NCBI GenBank assembly: GCA_023258975.1
Contig: JAHFRD010000008.1
Coordinates: 99,242 to 163,241, forward strand
Reading direction: 5' to 3'
Source: Hydrogenophilales bacterium
GTDB lineage: Bacteria; Pseudomonadota; Gammaproteobacteria; Burkholderiales; Thiobacillaceae
DNA: 64,000 nucleotides
Of this stretch, positions 7,765-16,647 are shown piece by piece. Numbering within the stretch: the stretch's first letter is position 1; every line of letters begins with the position of its first letter. The notes beneath the pieces are model-generated. The model did no database searches. It was not told where the DNA came from and worked only from the letters and a program-made list of their open reading frames with translations. A program made the position numbers and the translations under genes.

Positions 7765-8714
7765 GGCGCGGGCGGTCGGATAGCAAGGAGGGAATCGGAA
7801 GTTAACGACTCGTTAGCGGAAATTTGCCGCATGAAGCCGGCAATTTCACTGACGACCGTGTGGCGATCATTATCCAGGGTAATCATGTGGTAACTGTTTT
7901 CCAGCACCACCAGCCGTTTGTCCGCCGTGGCCAGTTGCCGCATGAGCAGTTCCGGGCCGCGCAGGCTGGTGACTTCATCCTCGCGGGCATGCAGGATCAG
8001 CGTGGGGGCATGGATGCGCGGCAGGGAAAGGCGCACGTGCCGGATCAGGCGTTCGGCTTCGTGGATGGCCCATAACGGCAGGTGCGATGCTCCCGCGCCG
8101 GACAAGTGGCGCTCGCGCATTTCGCGGGCAACCCATTTGCGTATTTGCGGGTTCTTGACGCCATAGGGCTCCTGTTCGGCGAACTTGATCCAGCGCCGCA
8201 AGCCCGGCAGATAGCCGATGTGGCGCAGATGGCGCAAACGCGGCAGGCCCCAACCGTCGTAGTACAGCGTGGGCGAGAGCAGGATCAGGCCGGCGACCCG
8301 CTTCGGATTGGCCAGCGCCAACGCCAGCGCCAACGCCAGCGCCAAGACAGCGCCGATGCACAGGCCGCCCAGCACCACCGGGCCATCGCCATCGCTCAGG
8401 CGATGCAGTTCCCGCTGTCCGGCGGCGAGCCAGTTGCGCCAGGAATGCGGCCGCATCGGCCCGGTGGCGGAATAATCGGGCAATTCCGGGGTGTGGATCG
8501 CGACGCCCTCGCGCAGCAAAGTGTTGCGGATGGTCGAGAACTCCCGGGGCGAACTGGCCAGGCCATGCAGCAACATGCAGGGCGCGCAGGCATCCGTTCG
8601 CGACGCGGCGAGCCCGCCCACCGATGGCGCCGATCCGGGCAGGGGCTGGCGCTCGGCGAGACCCCGGATTTCCCCGCCGGCCCGGAAGTGGGCGATCGCC
8701 GTGGCCGGGCTCAT
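7761..8714 (-). CDS. Alpha/beta hydrolase with cysteine at the nucleophile elbow
   Basis: A 317-residue alpha/beta-hydrolase fold protein. HGLASSPREF gives the oxyanion region, a late LHAREDEVTS carries the acid residue and ENSYHMITLD the catalytic histidine, as in carboxylesterases and thioesterases of the Est30 type. The nucleophile elbow reads GGLCIGAV, so Cys119 replaces the usual serine, as in dienelactone hydrolase. The elbow helix is extended by a Leu-Ala run encoded by a 12-bp repeat (8311-8346). The start at 8714 overlaps the RND pump stop (ATGA) and has GGAG upstream; an ATG 18 bases earlier is less well placed. In this operon it could release or transfer acyl chains from the acyl carrier protein, but that is inference. 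Confidence 0.82.
   Translation of the reverse strand: MSPATAIAHFRAGGEIRGLAERQPLPGSAPSVGGLAASRTDACAPCMLLHGLASSPREFSTIRNTLLREGVAIHTPELPDYSATGPMRPHSWRNWLAAGQRELHRLSDGDGPVVLGGLCIGAVLALALALALALANPKRVAGLILLSPTLYYDGWGLPRLRHLRHIGYLPGLRRWIKFAEQEPYGVKNPQIRKWVAREMRERHLSGAGASHLPLWAIHEAERLIRHVRLSLPRIHAPTLILHAREDEVTSLRGPELLMRQLATADKRLVVLENSYHMITLDNDRHTVVSEIAGFMRQISANESLTSDSLLAIRPPAP
8311..8346. repeat. 12-bp tandem repeat inside the hydrolase gene
   Basis: Three copies of GCCAGCGCCAAC (the last ends in G) in a row encode alternating Leu and Ala. It lies directly after the nucleophile elbow. Changes in copy number would keep the frame and lengthen or shorten the helix. Confidence 0.9.
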
Positions 8715-11700
8715 CGTTTGTCTCCGCCCCATTGATGGGCCATGGCATAGAGGGTCGGCAACACCACCAGGGTGAGCAGGGTCGCGCTAATCAGGCCGCC
8801 GATCACCACCACCGCCAGGGGACGCTGGGTTTCCGCGCCGATGGCGTGCGACAGGGCCATCGGCAGCAGCCCCAGCATGGCCAGCAGACCGGTCATGAGC
8901 ACCGTGCGCATGCGCAGCATCGCGCCATTGGTCACGGCATCCACCCAGGACTGGCCTTCACCACGCAACTGGTTGAAGGTGGTGATCATCACCACCCCGT
9001 TGAGAACCGCCTGGCCGAACAGGGCGATGAAGCCGATGGCCGCCGACACCGACAGGGGAATCCCGGTGAGGAACAGGCCGAGGATGCCGCCGATCATGGC
9101 GAAGGGGATGTTGAGCAGGATCAGCGCGGCGTTCTTGAACGATTTGAAGGCGTCGAACAGCAGCACGAAGATGAGCAGCACACTGATCGGCACGATCACC
9201 GCCAGGCGCGCCATCGCGCGTTCCTGGTTTTCAAACTCGCCCGACCAGGTGATGCGGTACTCGGGCGGCAACTTCACCCTGGCTTGCACGGCCTGCTGCA
9301 TGTCGGCCACCACGCTGCCCATGTCGCGGTCGCGGATGAACACGCCGATGGCCATGACCCGGCCACCGTTCTCGCGGGCGATGTTCATGGCCCCCGAGGC
9401 GGCGGAAAAACGCGCCACCTCGTCGAGCGGAACGTGGGCGCCACTGGGTGTGCTAATCAGGATGTCATGCATCCGCGCCAGCACCCGATCCGGTTCCGCC
9501 AGCCGCACCATGACCACGAAGCGGCGCTCACCTTCCCATATCTGGGTGGCTTCCTTGCCGCCCAGCGCGGTCTCGATCATGTCCTGGATGTCGGCCACGC
9601 GCAGCCCGTAGCGCGCCGCCTTGTCGCGATCCACCTCGATGCGCCATTGCGGCAACGTGCCGGCGCGGTCGATGAAGGCGCGATTGACGCCGCGCACATG
9701 GGAAATGGCGCCCAGTATTTCCTGGGACGTCTGGCGCAGGGTTTCGCTATCCGCGCCGAAAACCTTGATCACGATCTGGCCGTCGATCTGGGAGATGTTC
9801 TCCAGGACGTTGTCGCGGATCGGCTGGGAAAAGCTGGCATCCACGCCGGGCAGTTTTTCCACCTCGGCTTCCATCTGCCGCAACAGATCTTCCTTCTTCA
9901 TGCCGGAGCGCCAGGTATCGGCCTCTTTCAGGTCCACCAGCACCTCGGCCATGTTGATCGCCTTGGGATCGGTGCCGTCCTCCGGGCGGCCGGCCTTGGA
10001 CACCACCGACGCCACCTCCGGCACGCGGCGCAGCGCCTCGCGGATCTGGCGGGTCAGAGACTTGGCCTCCGGGATGGAAATACTGTTGGGCATGGTGACG
10101 TTGACCCAGATCGAGCCCTCGTCCAGCTCCGGCAGGAACTCGGTGCCCAGGCGCGGCACCAGCGCCAGACTGGCCACCAGGGCGGCCAGGGCGACGCCCA
10201 GCACGGCGCGGCGATGGCCGAGCGCCCAGGCCAGGCTCGGCCGGTAGACGCGGGCAAACGCCTCGACCAGGCGGTTGTGTTCGTGCGGCAGGTGCTTGGG
10301 CAGGAAATAGCGCGCGAGCAGCGGCACCAGGGTCAGCGACAGGATCAGCGCCACCACCAGGGCCGACACCACCGACCAGGCCATCGGCGAGAAGATGCGC
10401 CCCTCGTGGCGTTGCAGGGTGAAGATGGGCAGGTGCGCGGCGATGATGATAAGCATCGAGAAGAAGGTGGGCCGCCCCACTTCCGTGGCCGCCTCCTGGA
10501 TGATCTTCAGGCGCGACTTGCCGGAGTGCTCGCTGGCTTCGGACAGGCGCCGGAAGATGTTCTCCATGACGATCACGGCGCCGTCGACGATGATGCCGAA
10601 GTCCATCGCTCCCAAAGACAGGAGGTTGGCCGGGATGCCCTTGAAGGTCAGCCCGAGGAAGGTGCCAAGCAGGGACAGCGGAATCACCAGGGCGACGATG
10701 AGGGCGGCGCGCAGGTTGCCGAGGAACAGGAACAGCACCAGCGACACCAGCAGCGCGCCTTCCACCAGGTTGCCGAACACGGTATGCAGGGTCTTGTCGA
10801 TGAGCCAGGCGCGATCGTAGAACGGCTCGATGCTCACTCCCGGCGGCAGAATGCCGTGGTTGAGCTGGGCCACCTTGTCCTTGACCCCCTTGAGCACGTC
10901 GGAGGGGTTCTCGCCCTTGCGCATGACCACGATGCCGGTGACGGCGTCGTCGTCATCATCGCGCCCGACGATGCCCTGGCGCGGGATGTTGCCCACCCCC
11001 ACGGAAGCCACATCACGCACCAGCACCGGCACGCCGTCGCGCGCGAGCACCACCACGTTCTCGATGTCCCTGGCGCCGGTGAGCAGGCCGATGCCGCGAA
11101 TCAGGTATTGCTGGCTGCCCTGGGCCACATAACCGCCGCCGGCGTTGGCGTTGCCGCGCTGCAAGGCGGTCACCAGATCCTGCAGGCCAATGCCACGGTC
11201 GCGCAATTTGGCCGGGTTGGGGCGCACCTCGTAGGTCTTGATGCTGCCGCCCATGGTGACCAGGTCGGCGACGCCGGGCACCTGGCGCAGTTGCCGTTCC
11301 ACCACCCAGTCCTGCAGTGTGCGCAGGTCCTGCGAGGACATGCCCTTGCCGCGCAACTGGAAGCGAAATATCTCGCCGATGGAGGTGGACAACGGCGCCA
11401 ACTGCGGCTCGACCCCATCCGGCAGGGCCGCGCCACGCAGGCGCTCGTTGACCTGCTGGCGAGCGAAATAGGCATCCGCCTGATCGTCGAAGGTGATGGT
11501 CAGAAACGACAGGCCGAACTGGGTGTGGGAGAACACCCGCACCGAATGGGGCAGTCCGGACAGAGCCACCTCCAGGGGAATGCTGACCTGCTTTTCCACT
11601 TCCTCGGCGGCGCGGCCGGGGTAGAGGGTGATGACCGTCACCTGAGTGTCGGAGACGTCCGGAAAAGCCTCGACCGGCAGCGCCTTGAACGCCGCGATGC

Positions 11701-11779
11701 CGGCGCCGATGAACAGCAGCAGCCCCAGCACGACGAACATCGGCTGGTTGAGCGCGAGATTGACCAGGCGGCGGATCAT
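8711..11779 (-). CDS. Heavy-metal efflux RND transporter (CzcA/CusA family)
   Basis: A 1022-residue inner-membrane proton-driven pump with the usual two large periplasmic loops and twelve membrane helices (first at about 15-33, then clusters near 335-540 and 850-1015). The helix-4 signature GAMDFGIIVDGAVIVMEN matches the DFGxxxDGAxxxxEN pattern of heavy-metal RND pumps for divalent ions, not the Cu/Ag pattern. It is the third gene of a tripartite system; its ATG overlaps the adaptor stop and its stop overlaps the hydrolase start. Export of divalent metals (Zn, Co, Ni or Cd) is the default reading. The linked acyl carrier protein and ketosynthase genes raise the chance of a different or modified substrate. 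Confidence 0.93.
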   Translation of the reverse strand: MIRRLVNLALNQPMFVVLGLLLFIGAGIAAFKALPVEAFPDVSDTQVTVITLYPGRAAEEVEKQVSIPLEVALSGLPHSVRVFSHTQFGLSFLTITFDDQADAYFARQQVNERLRGAALPDGVEPQLAPLSTSIGEIFRFQLRGKGMSSQDLRTLQDWVVERQLRQVPGVADLVTMGGSIKTYEVRPNPAKLRDRGIGLQDLVTALQRGNANAGGGYVAQGSQQYLIRGIGLLTGARDIENVVVLARDGVPVLVRDVASVGVGNIPRQGIVGRDDDDDAVTGIVVMRKGENPSDVLKGVKDKVAQLNHGILPPGVSIEPFYDRAWLIDKTLHTVFGNLVEGALLVSLVLFLFLGNLRAALIVALVIPLSLLGTFLGLTFKGIPANLLSLGAMDFGIIVDGAVIVMENIFRRLSEASEHSGKSRLKIIQEAATEVGRPTFFSMLIIIAAHLPIFTLQRHEGRIFSPMAWSVVSALVVALILSLTLVPLLARYFLPKHLPHEHNRLVEAFARVYRPSLAWALGHRRAVLGVALAALVASLALVPRLGTEFLPELDEGSIWVNVTMPNSISIPEAKSLTRQIREALRRVPEVASVVSKAGRPEDGTDPKAINMAEVLVDLKEADTWRSGMKKEDLLRQMEAEVEKLPGVDASFSQPIRDNVLENISQIDGQIVIKVFGADSETLRQTSQEILGAISHVRGVNRAFIDRAGTLPQWRIEVDRDKAARYGLRVADIQDMIETALGGKEATQIWEGERRFVVMVRLAEPDRVLARMHDILISTPSGAHVPLDEVARFSAASGAMNIARENGGRVMAIGVFIRDRDMGSVVADMQQAVQARVKLPPEYRITWSGEFENQERAMARLAVIVPISVLLIFVLLFDAFKSFKNAALILLNIPFAMIGGILGLFLTGIPLSVSAAIGFIALFGQAVLNGVVMITTFNQLRGEGQSWVDAVTNGAMLRMRTVLMTGLLAMLGLLPMALSHAIGAETQRPLAVVVIGGLISATLLTLVVLPTLYAMAHQWGGDKR

Positions 11780-12880
11780 TTGGACTCCAGCATCTGCTGG
11801 AGCAGGAGCGCGCCTTCGGTCACCACCTTCTCACCGGCTTGCAGGCCGTCCCGGATCAGTGTGCGCCTGTCGTTGCGGACCTCGCCGCTGACCAGGCGGC
11901 GCTGGAAGCGGCCACGACCCGCCTCGACGAACACATACTGTTTCTGGCCGATGAGAATCACCGCCGCGTCGGGCACCTCGACACCACCCGCAGCCGGCTT
12001 GCCGACCAGGCCGGAGGCGAACATCTCGCCTTTCAGCTTGCGCTCGCGGTTATCCACCCGCGCCCGCACCGTGAGCGTGCGTTTGTCCGCATCGACGAAA
12101 TCGGCTACCTGGATGACGCGCGCCTGGAAGCGCTGGCCGGGCCAGGCGCTCACCGTGAACTCGACTTTCTGGCCGGTCTGGAAATAGCCGATGTCGCCCT
12201 CGGGTACGTCGAGCTGCAACCACAGCGTGGTCGGATCGGTCACCACGAACAACGGCTTGTCCATGTCCGGGCGGATTTCCTGGCCGGGGTTGATGCGTCG
12301 CTCCACCACGGTGCCGGCGATGGATGCGCGCAACGGCAGCCCCTCATCCACCTCGTGGATACCCGCGCCCAGGGCGCCCAGGCGGCTGGCGGCGCGGGCG
12401 TAATCGGCATCGGCCTGGGCCAGATCGGCCTGCGCGGATTCCAGATCCTTGCGCGGAGCGACGCCATGCTCGACCAGTTCCCCGGCGCGCGACGCCTGCT
12501 TGCGCGCCCGCTCGCGCCCGGCCTGGGCGCGTTGCAGGTCGGCCTGCAGGCCGCCCACCTCGCCCGCGCGCCAGGGGCGCGCCCGCGTGAACCCGCTCGC
12601 CGACCCGGGCCAGGATCGTGGTAACCCGCCCGGCCAGCGGCGAAAAAACGCGAACGGTGTGCTCCTCGTCCCAGACCAGGCGACCGGCCACGCTGGCTTC
12701 GCTCGGCCCGGCCGCAGTAGCGGACTCCACCTTCAAACCGGGCAGCCGGCTTGCGCCGGCCGCGAAGGTGATGCTGTCGCCGCCGATCGTGGCCTTGGGC
12801 GCCTCGACTGGCGGAGCCTCCTTGCCGCAGCCCAGGAGCAAGGCCGGCAACAGCAGCAGGGGGAGATAGGTTTTTTTCAT
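11776..12880 (-). pseudogene. RND periplasmic adaptor (CzcB/CusB type), frameshifted
   Basis: This is the membrane-fusion protein that links pump and outer-membrane channel. The first frame, from the ATG at 12880, encodes a lipoprotein signal (MKKTYLPLLLLPALLLGCGK, lipid on the cysteine) and the first half of the barrel/lipoyl region up to VGERVHAGAPLA. The second frame takes over with GEVGGLQADLQRAQAG, then the hairpin helices, IAGTVVERRINPGQEI and the beta-barrel (LWLQLDVPEGDIGYF), ending at 11776. The two parts fit one protein of about 368 residues if the frame changes between about 12560 and 12585, in GGGGCGCGCCC-type sequence. It could be a real mutation, a sequencing error or, less likely, programmed. 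Its ends overlap both neighbours by four bases (ATGA). Confidence 0.8.
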
Positions 12881-14169
12881 CGTGATTCCTCCAGCGCAAG
12901 GCTGGCCTGGTAAGCCGCGAGGGATTTGGCGTGGCCGGCCCGTGCCTCGACCGCCTCGACCTGGACGGCGCGCAGGGTGCGGCGCGCATCGAGCAGATCC
13001 ACCAGGCCGATGGCGCCACGCCGGTAGGCGAACTCGGCGGCCTGGGCGCCGCTCTCCGCCTCGCCCAGCAGCCCAGCCTCGAAACGGCGCCCCTGCTCCA
13101 GCGCGGCGCGCAGGTCGCTGGCCGCTCTGAGCCGCTCGGCGCGAGCCTGGCCCCGGACTTGTTGCAGCGCCTCGCGGGCGGCGTCGAGATCGGCCTCGGC
13201 GCGACGCACTTCGCCCTCGTATTCGTGATGGATGAACAGCGGAATGCTCACGCCGAAGCCCAGCGTGTCGGTCGGTGGGCTGCAACTGGGCGCGCGGCAA
13301 TGTTCGTATTGCACGCCCACGCTCACGTCCCGTTTGCGCAACGCCAGGGCCAGGGCGCGCGCCTGCTCGGCGGCCTGGACGCGCGCCAGGGCGGCTTGCA
13401 CGTCGGCGCGTTGTTCGATCCCGGTTTCCTGGTCGGAGGGATCGGCCAGGCTTGGCCAGGGATCCGCCGCGCGCAGCCGCGCTGCTTCGTTTTCCACGCC
13501 GATCAGGTAGGCCAGCGCGGTCTGCGCTTTTTCCAGATCGGCCCGCGTCTGGCGGGCATCGTTCTCGGCGCGCAAGGCTTCCACCTTGAGACGGGCCAGG
13601 TCGGACGTTGACAGATCGCCGGCCTTCACCCGCAACGCCGCCGCCTCGACGCTTTTCCGGTACAGGGCGGCGCTTTCCAGCAGGATGCGGGACCGCTCCT
13701 GCGTTCTCAGCAGATCGTAGTAGGCCTGGCGCATCGCCAGACGCTGCTGCCGCCCGACCTCGTCCTGGTCGCCGCGCGCTGCGGCCAGGCGCGCGTCCGC
13801 CGCCTTCGCGCGCAGGGCGCGCTTGTCACCGCGCTCGAACAATTGCTCCACGCGGTAGGTGTAATCCGCCGTCCGCTCCCAAGGCGCGCCGGCGCCCGGT
13901 TTGCCGGGCTGGAACGCGGCCAGATTCAGCGACAACTGAGGATTGGGGCGTGCTCCCGCGCTGGCGATGTCGGCCTGGGCGCCCTGTGTCACCGCCTGGG
14001 CAACACGAAGTTCCCGATTGTTGGCACGCAAGAGCGCTTCGGCGTCGTTCAGCGCCAGGTGGCCGAGGTCGGCAGGCGCCGCCATGAGCAGGCCCGGCCA
14101 GAGCAGACCGGTGTAGAGCAGCAGACGGGGGAGAGAAGAGGGCTTGGAGCGTGTGTTCGAGTACAGCAT
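12877..14169 (-). CDS. Outer membrane efflux protein (TolC/CzcC family)
   Basis: A 430-residue outer-membrane factor with two coiled-coil-rich repeats (long Ala/Arg/Glu helices, for example residues 160-225 and 300-370), which would form the trimeric exit duct of the RND pump. The N-terminus from 14169 gives a plausible signal peptide ending LLMAAPADLG. Starts further upstream (14202 or TTG 14250) would place a long extra segment before it and lie closer to the divergent promoter, so they seem less likely. It is the first gene of the unit; its stop overlaps the adaptor ATG. A candidate operator at 14279-14292 lies between it and the divergent response regulator. Confidence 0.9.
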   Translation of the reverse strand: MLYSNTRSKPSSLPRLLLYTGLLWPGLLMAAPADLGHLALNDAEALLRANNRELRVAQAVTQGAQADIASAGARPNPQLSLNLAAFQPGKPGAGAPWERTADYTYRVEQLFERGDKRALRAKAADARLAAARGDQDEVGRQQRLAMRQAYYDLLRTQERSRILLESAALYRKSVEAAALRVKAGDLSTSDLARLKVEALRAENDARQTRADLEKAQTALAYLIGVENEAARLRAADPWPSLADPSDQETGIEQRADVQAALARVQAAEQARALALALRKRDVSVGVQYEHCRAPSCSPPTDTLGFGVSIPLFIHHEYEGEVRRAEADLDAAREALQQVRGQARAERLRAASDLRAALEQGRRFEAGLLGEAESGAQAAEFAYRRGAIGLVDLLDARRTLRAVQVEAVEARAGHAKSLAAYQASLALEESR

Positions 14170-14278
14170 GTTGCGAGCTACGGATGGTTTCAGAACGGCC
14201 ATCCAGGCATCGGCCCGGATAGAGAGGAGGAGGGATTGTCTCTGGCGCAAGCCTACGGATCGCGCCGCGCGTCGTCCT

Positions 14279-14292
14279 TTACCATTTGGTAA
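14279..14292. promoter_or_regulatory. Candidate operator TTAC-N6-GTAA (pump/regulator promoter)
   Basis: TTACCATTTGGTAA lies between the divergent efflux operon and the response-regulator gene. The same TTAC-N6-GTAA pattern occurs twice before the cytochrome-porin gene (16474 and 16563). Inverted half-sites near an OmpR-type regulator fit a binding site for that regulator. Confidence 0.55.
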
Positions 14293-14389
14293 GAATCGAA
14301 ACGTTGCCCGAACGCCTGCCGGAAAATGCCCGGATAGTCAGCACACCCGAAATCGCCGGACAACCCGCCCCGCCCCTATGGAAACTCAC

Positions 14390-15055
14390 ATGCGCATTCT
14401 GGTCATTGAGGACGACGAGAAGATCGCCTCGTTCGTGGTGAAAGGTCTGAAGCAGGCGGGCCACCAGACGGATCTGGCCATTGACGGCGAGCTTGGCCTG
14501 GCGCGCCTGAGAACCGCGAACCACGATGCCGCCGTGGTCGACATCATGCTGCCCCATCTCGACGGCCTCACTCTGGTGCAGCGCGCCCGCCAGGCGGGGG
14601 TGACGACCCCGATCATCTTTTTATCCGCGCGCCGCGAACTGGACGACCGCATCCGCGGCCTGGGCGCCGGGGGCGACGACTATCTGGTCAAGCCGTTCGC
14701 CTTTTCCGAGTTGCTGGCCCGCCTGCAAGCGCTGGTGCGGCGCGCCACCGGCGCCCTGGAACCGGTGCGGCTGGGCGTCGGCGAGCTGGAGATGGATCTG
14801 ATGAAGCGCCGCGTGCTCTGGCGCGGCCAGGAAATCACCCTGCAACCCAGGGAATTCGCCTTGCTGGAGTACCTGCTGCGCAACAAGGGCCGCGTCGTCT
14901 CCAAGGTCATGATCATGGAGCACGTCTGGGATTACGGTTTCGATCCGGAAACCAGCCTGGTGGAAACCACGGTCAGCCGCCTGCGCGGCAAACTCCTGGA
15001 GGGCGCCGAGTTGATCGAGACGGTGCGCGGAGTGGGCTATGTTCTTGGGCGCTAA
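14390..15055 (+). CDS. OmpR-family response regulator (CusR/CzcR type)
   Basis: A 221-residue regulator with a receiver domain (EDDEK near the N-terminus, phospho-acceptor Asp in AVVDIMLP, Lys in YLVKPFAF) and a winged-helix DNA-binding domain ending VETTVSRLRGKLLEGAELIETVRGVGYVLG. Its closest named relatives are CusR, CopR and CzcR, which respond to metal stress. The ATG at 14390 is chosen for its GGAA site and because the protein then begins directly with MRILVIEDDEK; an ATG at 14378 has none. It overlaps the kinase gene by 17 bases. It is divergent from the RND operon, its most likely target, and upstream of the cytochrome-porin cluster, a second probable target. Confidence 0.95.
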   Translation: MRILVIEDDEKIASFVVKGLKQAGHQTDLAIDGELGLARLRTANHDAAVVDIMLPHLDGLTLVQRARQAGVTTPIIFLSARRELDDRIRGLGAGGDDYLVKPFAFSELLARLQALVRRATGALEPVRLGVGELEMDLMKRRVLWRGQEITLQPREFALLEYLLRNKGRVVSKVMIMEHVWDYGFDPETSLVETTVSRLRGKLLEGAELIETVRGVGYVLGR

Positions 15056-16445
15056 GAGTTCCGTCGCCCTGCGGCTGACCCTGTTCTACGCGCTGTTCTT
15101 CGGCCTCGTCACCGCCGGTGGCGGCATCCTGCTCTACCATCTGGTGCGGATTCATCTTTTGGAAGAAATCGACCAGGATCTCCTGCGGCAACAGCAAGGT
15201 TTCGCCAGCATCCTCGCCGCCCACGACGGCCGCGCGCTGCGTACCGAACTGGCTTCGAGCACCGCCGACGGCGGCCGCGAGGATTACTTTGTCCGCATCC
15301 TCGACGCCACCGGCCATGTGGAACTGTCTTCCGACCTGCGCTCCTGGAAAGCCCCTCTTCCCGGCATCCCCGCTGGCGGATTGAGAATCGGACAACACGC
15401 CTATCTCACCGTGGACATTCCGGATGCGCGGCGGCAGGCTCGCGTATTGACCAGCGCGGTAGCGCCCGGACGTTATCTGCAAATCGGCCTTTCCCTGGCC
15501 GACAGCATGGCCTTCCTGCGCCATTTCCAGCACTACGGCCTGATTATCCTGGGCACCATGCTCAGTCTCGGCACTCTGGCCGGCTGGGCGCTGGCGCGCA
15601 AGGCCATGGCCGGGGTCGAGGCGGTGGCGCGCGCCGCCGACCGCATCGCCGACGGCCACTTCTCCGACCGCGTGAGGGTAGGCGACCAGGGCAGCGAGAT
15701 CGACCACCTGGTCAATACCTTCAACCGCATGGCGGAACACGTGCAGACCGTGATGGCGGAGATGCGCCAGGTCAACGACCACATCGCGCATGACTTGCGC
15801 AGCCCCCTGACGCGCATGCGCGGCCTCGCGGAAAACGCCGCCATCCAGGCCACGCAGGGTAGCGAACGCGCGGAACTGGCCGGCAGCATCGTCGAGGAAT
15901 GTGATCGGCTCGGGATGTTGATCGACACCATGCTGGAAATCGCCGAGGCCGAGGCGGGCGTACAGCGCCTGGCGCTGGCGCGGCTGGAGCCGACGGTGCT
16001 GGTGGCGCAGGCGCTGGAACTCTATGAAGGCGTGGCCGAGGAACGCCATGTCGCCCTGAGCGGCGACCTGCCCCCAACCCCCGCCCTGGAAGGCGACCGT
16101 CGCCGCCTGCTGCGCGCGCTGGCCAACCTGATCGATAACGCCATCAAATACACCCCGGCCGGCGGCCGGGTGGAAGTGCTTCTGCGACAGCGCACGGGCC
16201 GTGTGGAAATCATCGTGCGCGACAACGGCCCCGGCATCCCCGCCGCCGAAGTACCACATCTGTTTGAACGTTTCTACCGTGGCGACCGCAGCCGCCATCT
16301 GCCCGGCAACGGCCTCGGCCTCAGCCTGGCGCGCGCGGTGGCGCATGCCCACGGCGGCGAGATTCGCATGGAATCCAGTCACGGCGTCGGCAGCACCTTC
16401 ATTCTGAGCCTCCCCCTCCTGGCGCGCGCTTCGCCACCGGCCTGA
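15039..16445 (+). CDS. Sensor histidine kinase (CusS/CzcS type)
   Basis: A 468-residue membrane kinase: transmembrane helix about 11-33, a periplasmic sensor of about 140 residues, a second helix about 165-190, HAMP, then the H-box HDLRSPLTRMRG and ATP-binding motifs (NLIDNAIKY, DNGPGIP, GNGLGLSLA). It should phosphorylate the adjacent regulator. The family senses periplasmic metals, but no obvious Cys/His/Met metal cluster stands out in the sensor, so the ligand is open. The start overlaps the regulator gene and has GGAG upstream. A GC hairpin without a T-run follows the stop. Confidence 0.94.
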   Translation: MFLGAKSSVALRLTLFYALFFGLVTAGGGILLYHLVRIHLLEEIDQDLLRQQQGFASILAAHDGRALRTELASSTADGGREDYFVRILDATGHVELSSDLRSWKAPLPGIPAGGLRIGQHAYLTVDIPDARRQARVLTSAVAPGRYLQIGLSLADSMAFLRHFQHYGLIILGTMLSLGTLAGWALARKAMAGVEAVARAADRIADGHFSDRVRVGDQGSEIDHLVNTFNRMAEHVQTVMAEMRQVNDHIAHDLRSPLTRMRGLAENAAIQATQGSERAELAGSIVEECDRLGMLIDTMLEIAEAEAGVQRLALARLEPTVLVAQALELYEGVAEERHVALSGDLPPTPALEGDRRRLLRALANLIDNAIKYTPAGGRVEVLLRQRTGRVEIIVRDNGPGIPAAEVPHLFERFYRGDRSRHLPGNGLGLSLARAVAHAHGGEIRMESSHGVGSTFILSLPLLARASPPA

Positions 16446-16447
16446 TC

Positions 16448-16469
16448 GGGCGCGGCATGCGCCGCGCCC
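16448..16469 (+). terminator. GC hairpin after the kinase gene (no T-run)
   Basis: A perfect 9-bp stem, GGGCGCGGC and GCCGCGCCC with loop ATGC, follows the kinase stop by two bases. Without a T-run it may be a weak terminator or an mRNA-end stabiliser. Confidence 0.5.
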
Positions 16470-16473
16470 AAGC

Positions 16474-16487
16474 TTACCGATCCGTAA
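16474..16487. promoter_or_regulatory. Candidate operator TTAC-N6-GTAA, upstream site of cytochrome-porin
   Basis: TTACCGATCCGTAA lies about 160 bases before the cytochrome-porin start and matches the pattern at 14279 and 16563. Confidence 0.5.
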
Positions 16488-16562
16488 CCTGATTGCCCGC
16501 CCGATTACCCATCGGAGCCACGGCGGCCGTGTGGCACGGCCATCCAACCGCGATAACGCGGC

Positions 16563-16576
16563 TTACGAAACGGTAA
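16563..16576. promoter_or_regulatory. Candidate operator TTAC-N6-GTAA, proximal site of cytochrome-porin
   Basis: TTACGAAACGGTAA lies about 70 bases before the cytochrome-porin start, where a regulator could contact the promoter. It is 89 bases (about 8.5 helical turns) from the upstream site. Confidence 0.5.
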
Positions 16577-16647
16577 AAGTCGCCGCATGCCCGTCGCACC
16601 TATCCTCTCGCCATCCCCGATTTCCCTGATGACGAAAGGTTCACCCC

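Noticed and set aside
8624..12187. Plus-strand open frame of about 1190 codons opposite the RND pump
   Set aside because: Its His/Gln/Arg-rich translation is the antisense shadow of high-GC codons; the minus strand encodes a complete, motif-rich pump.
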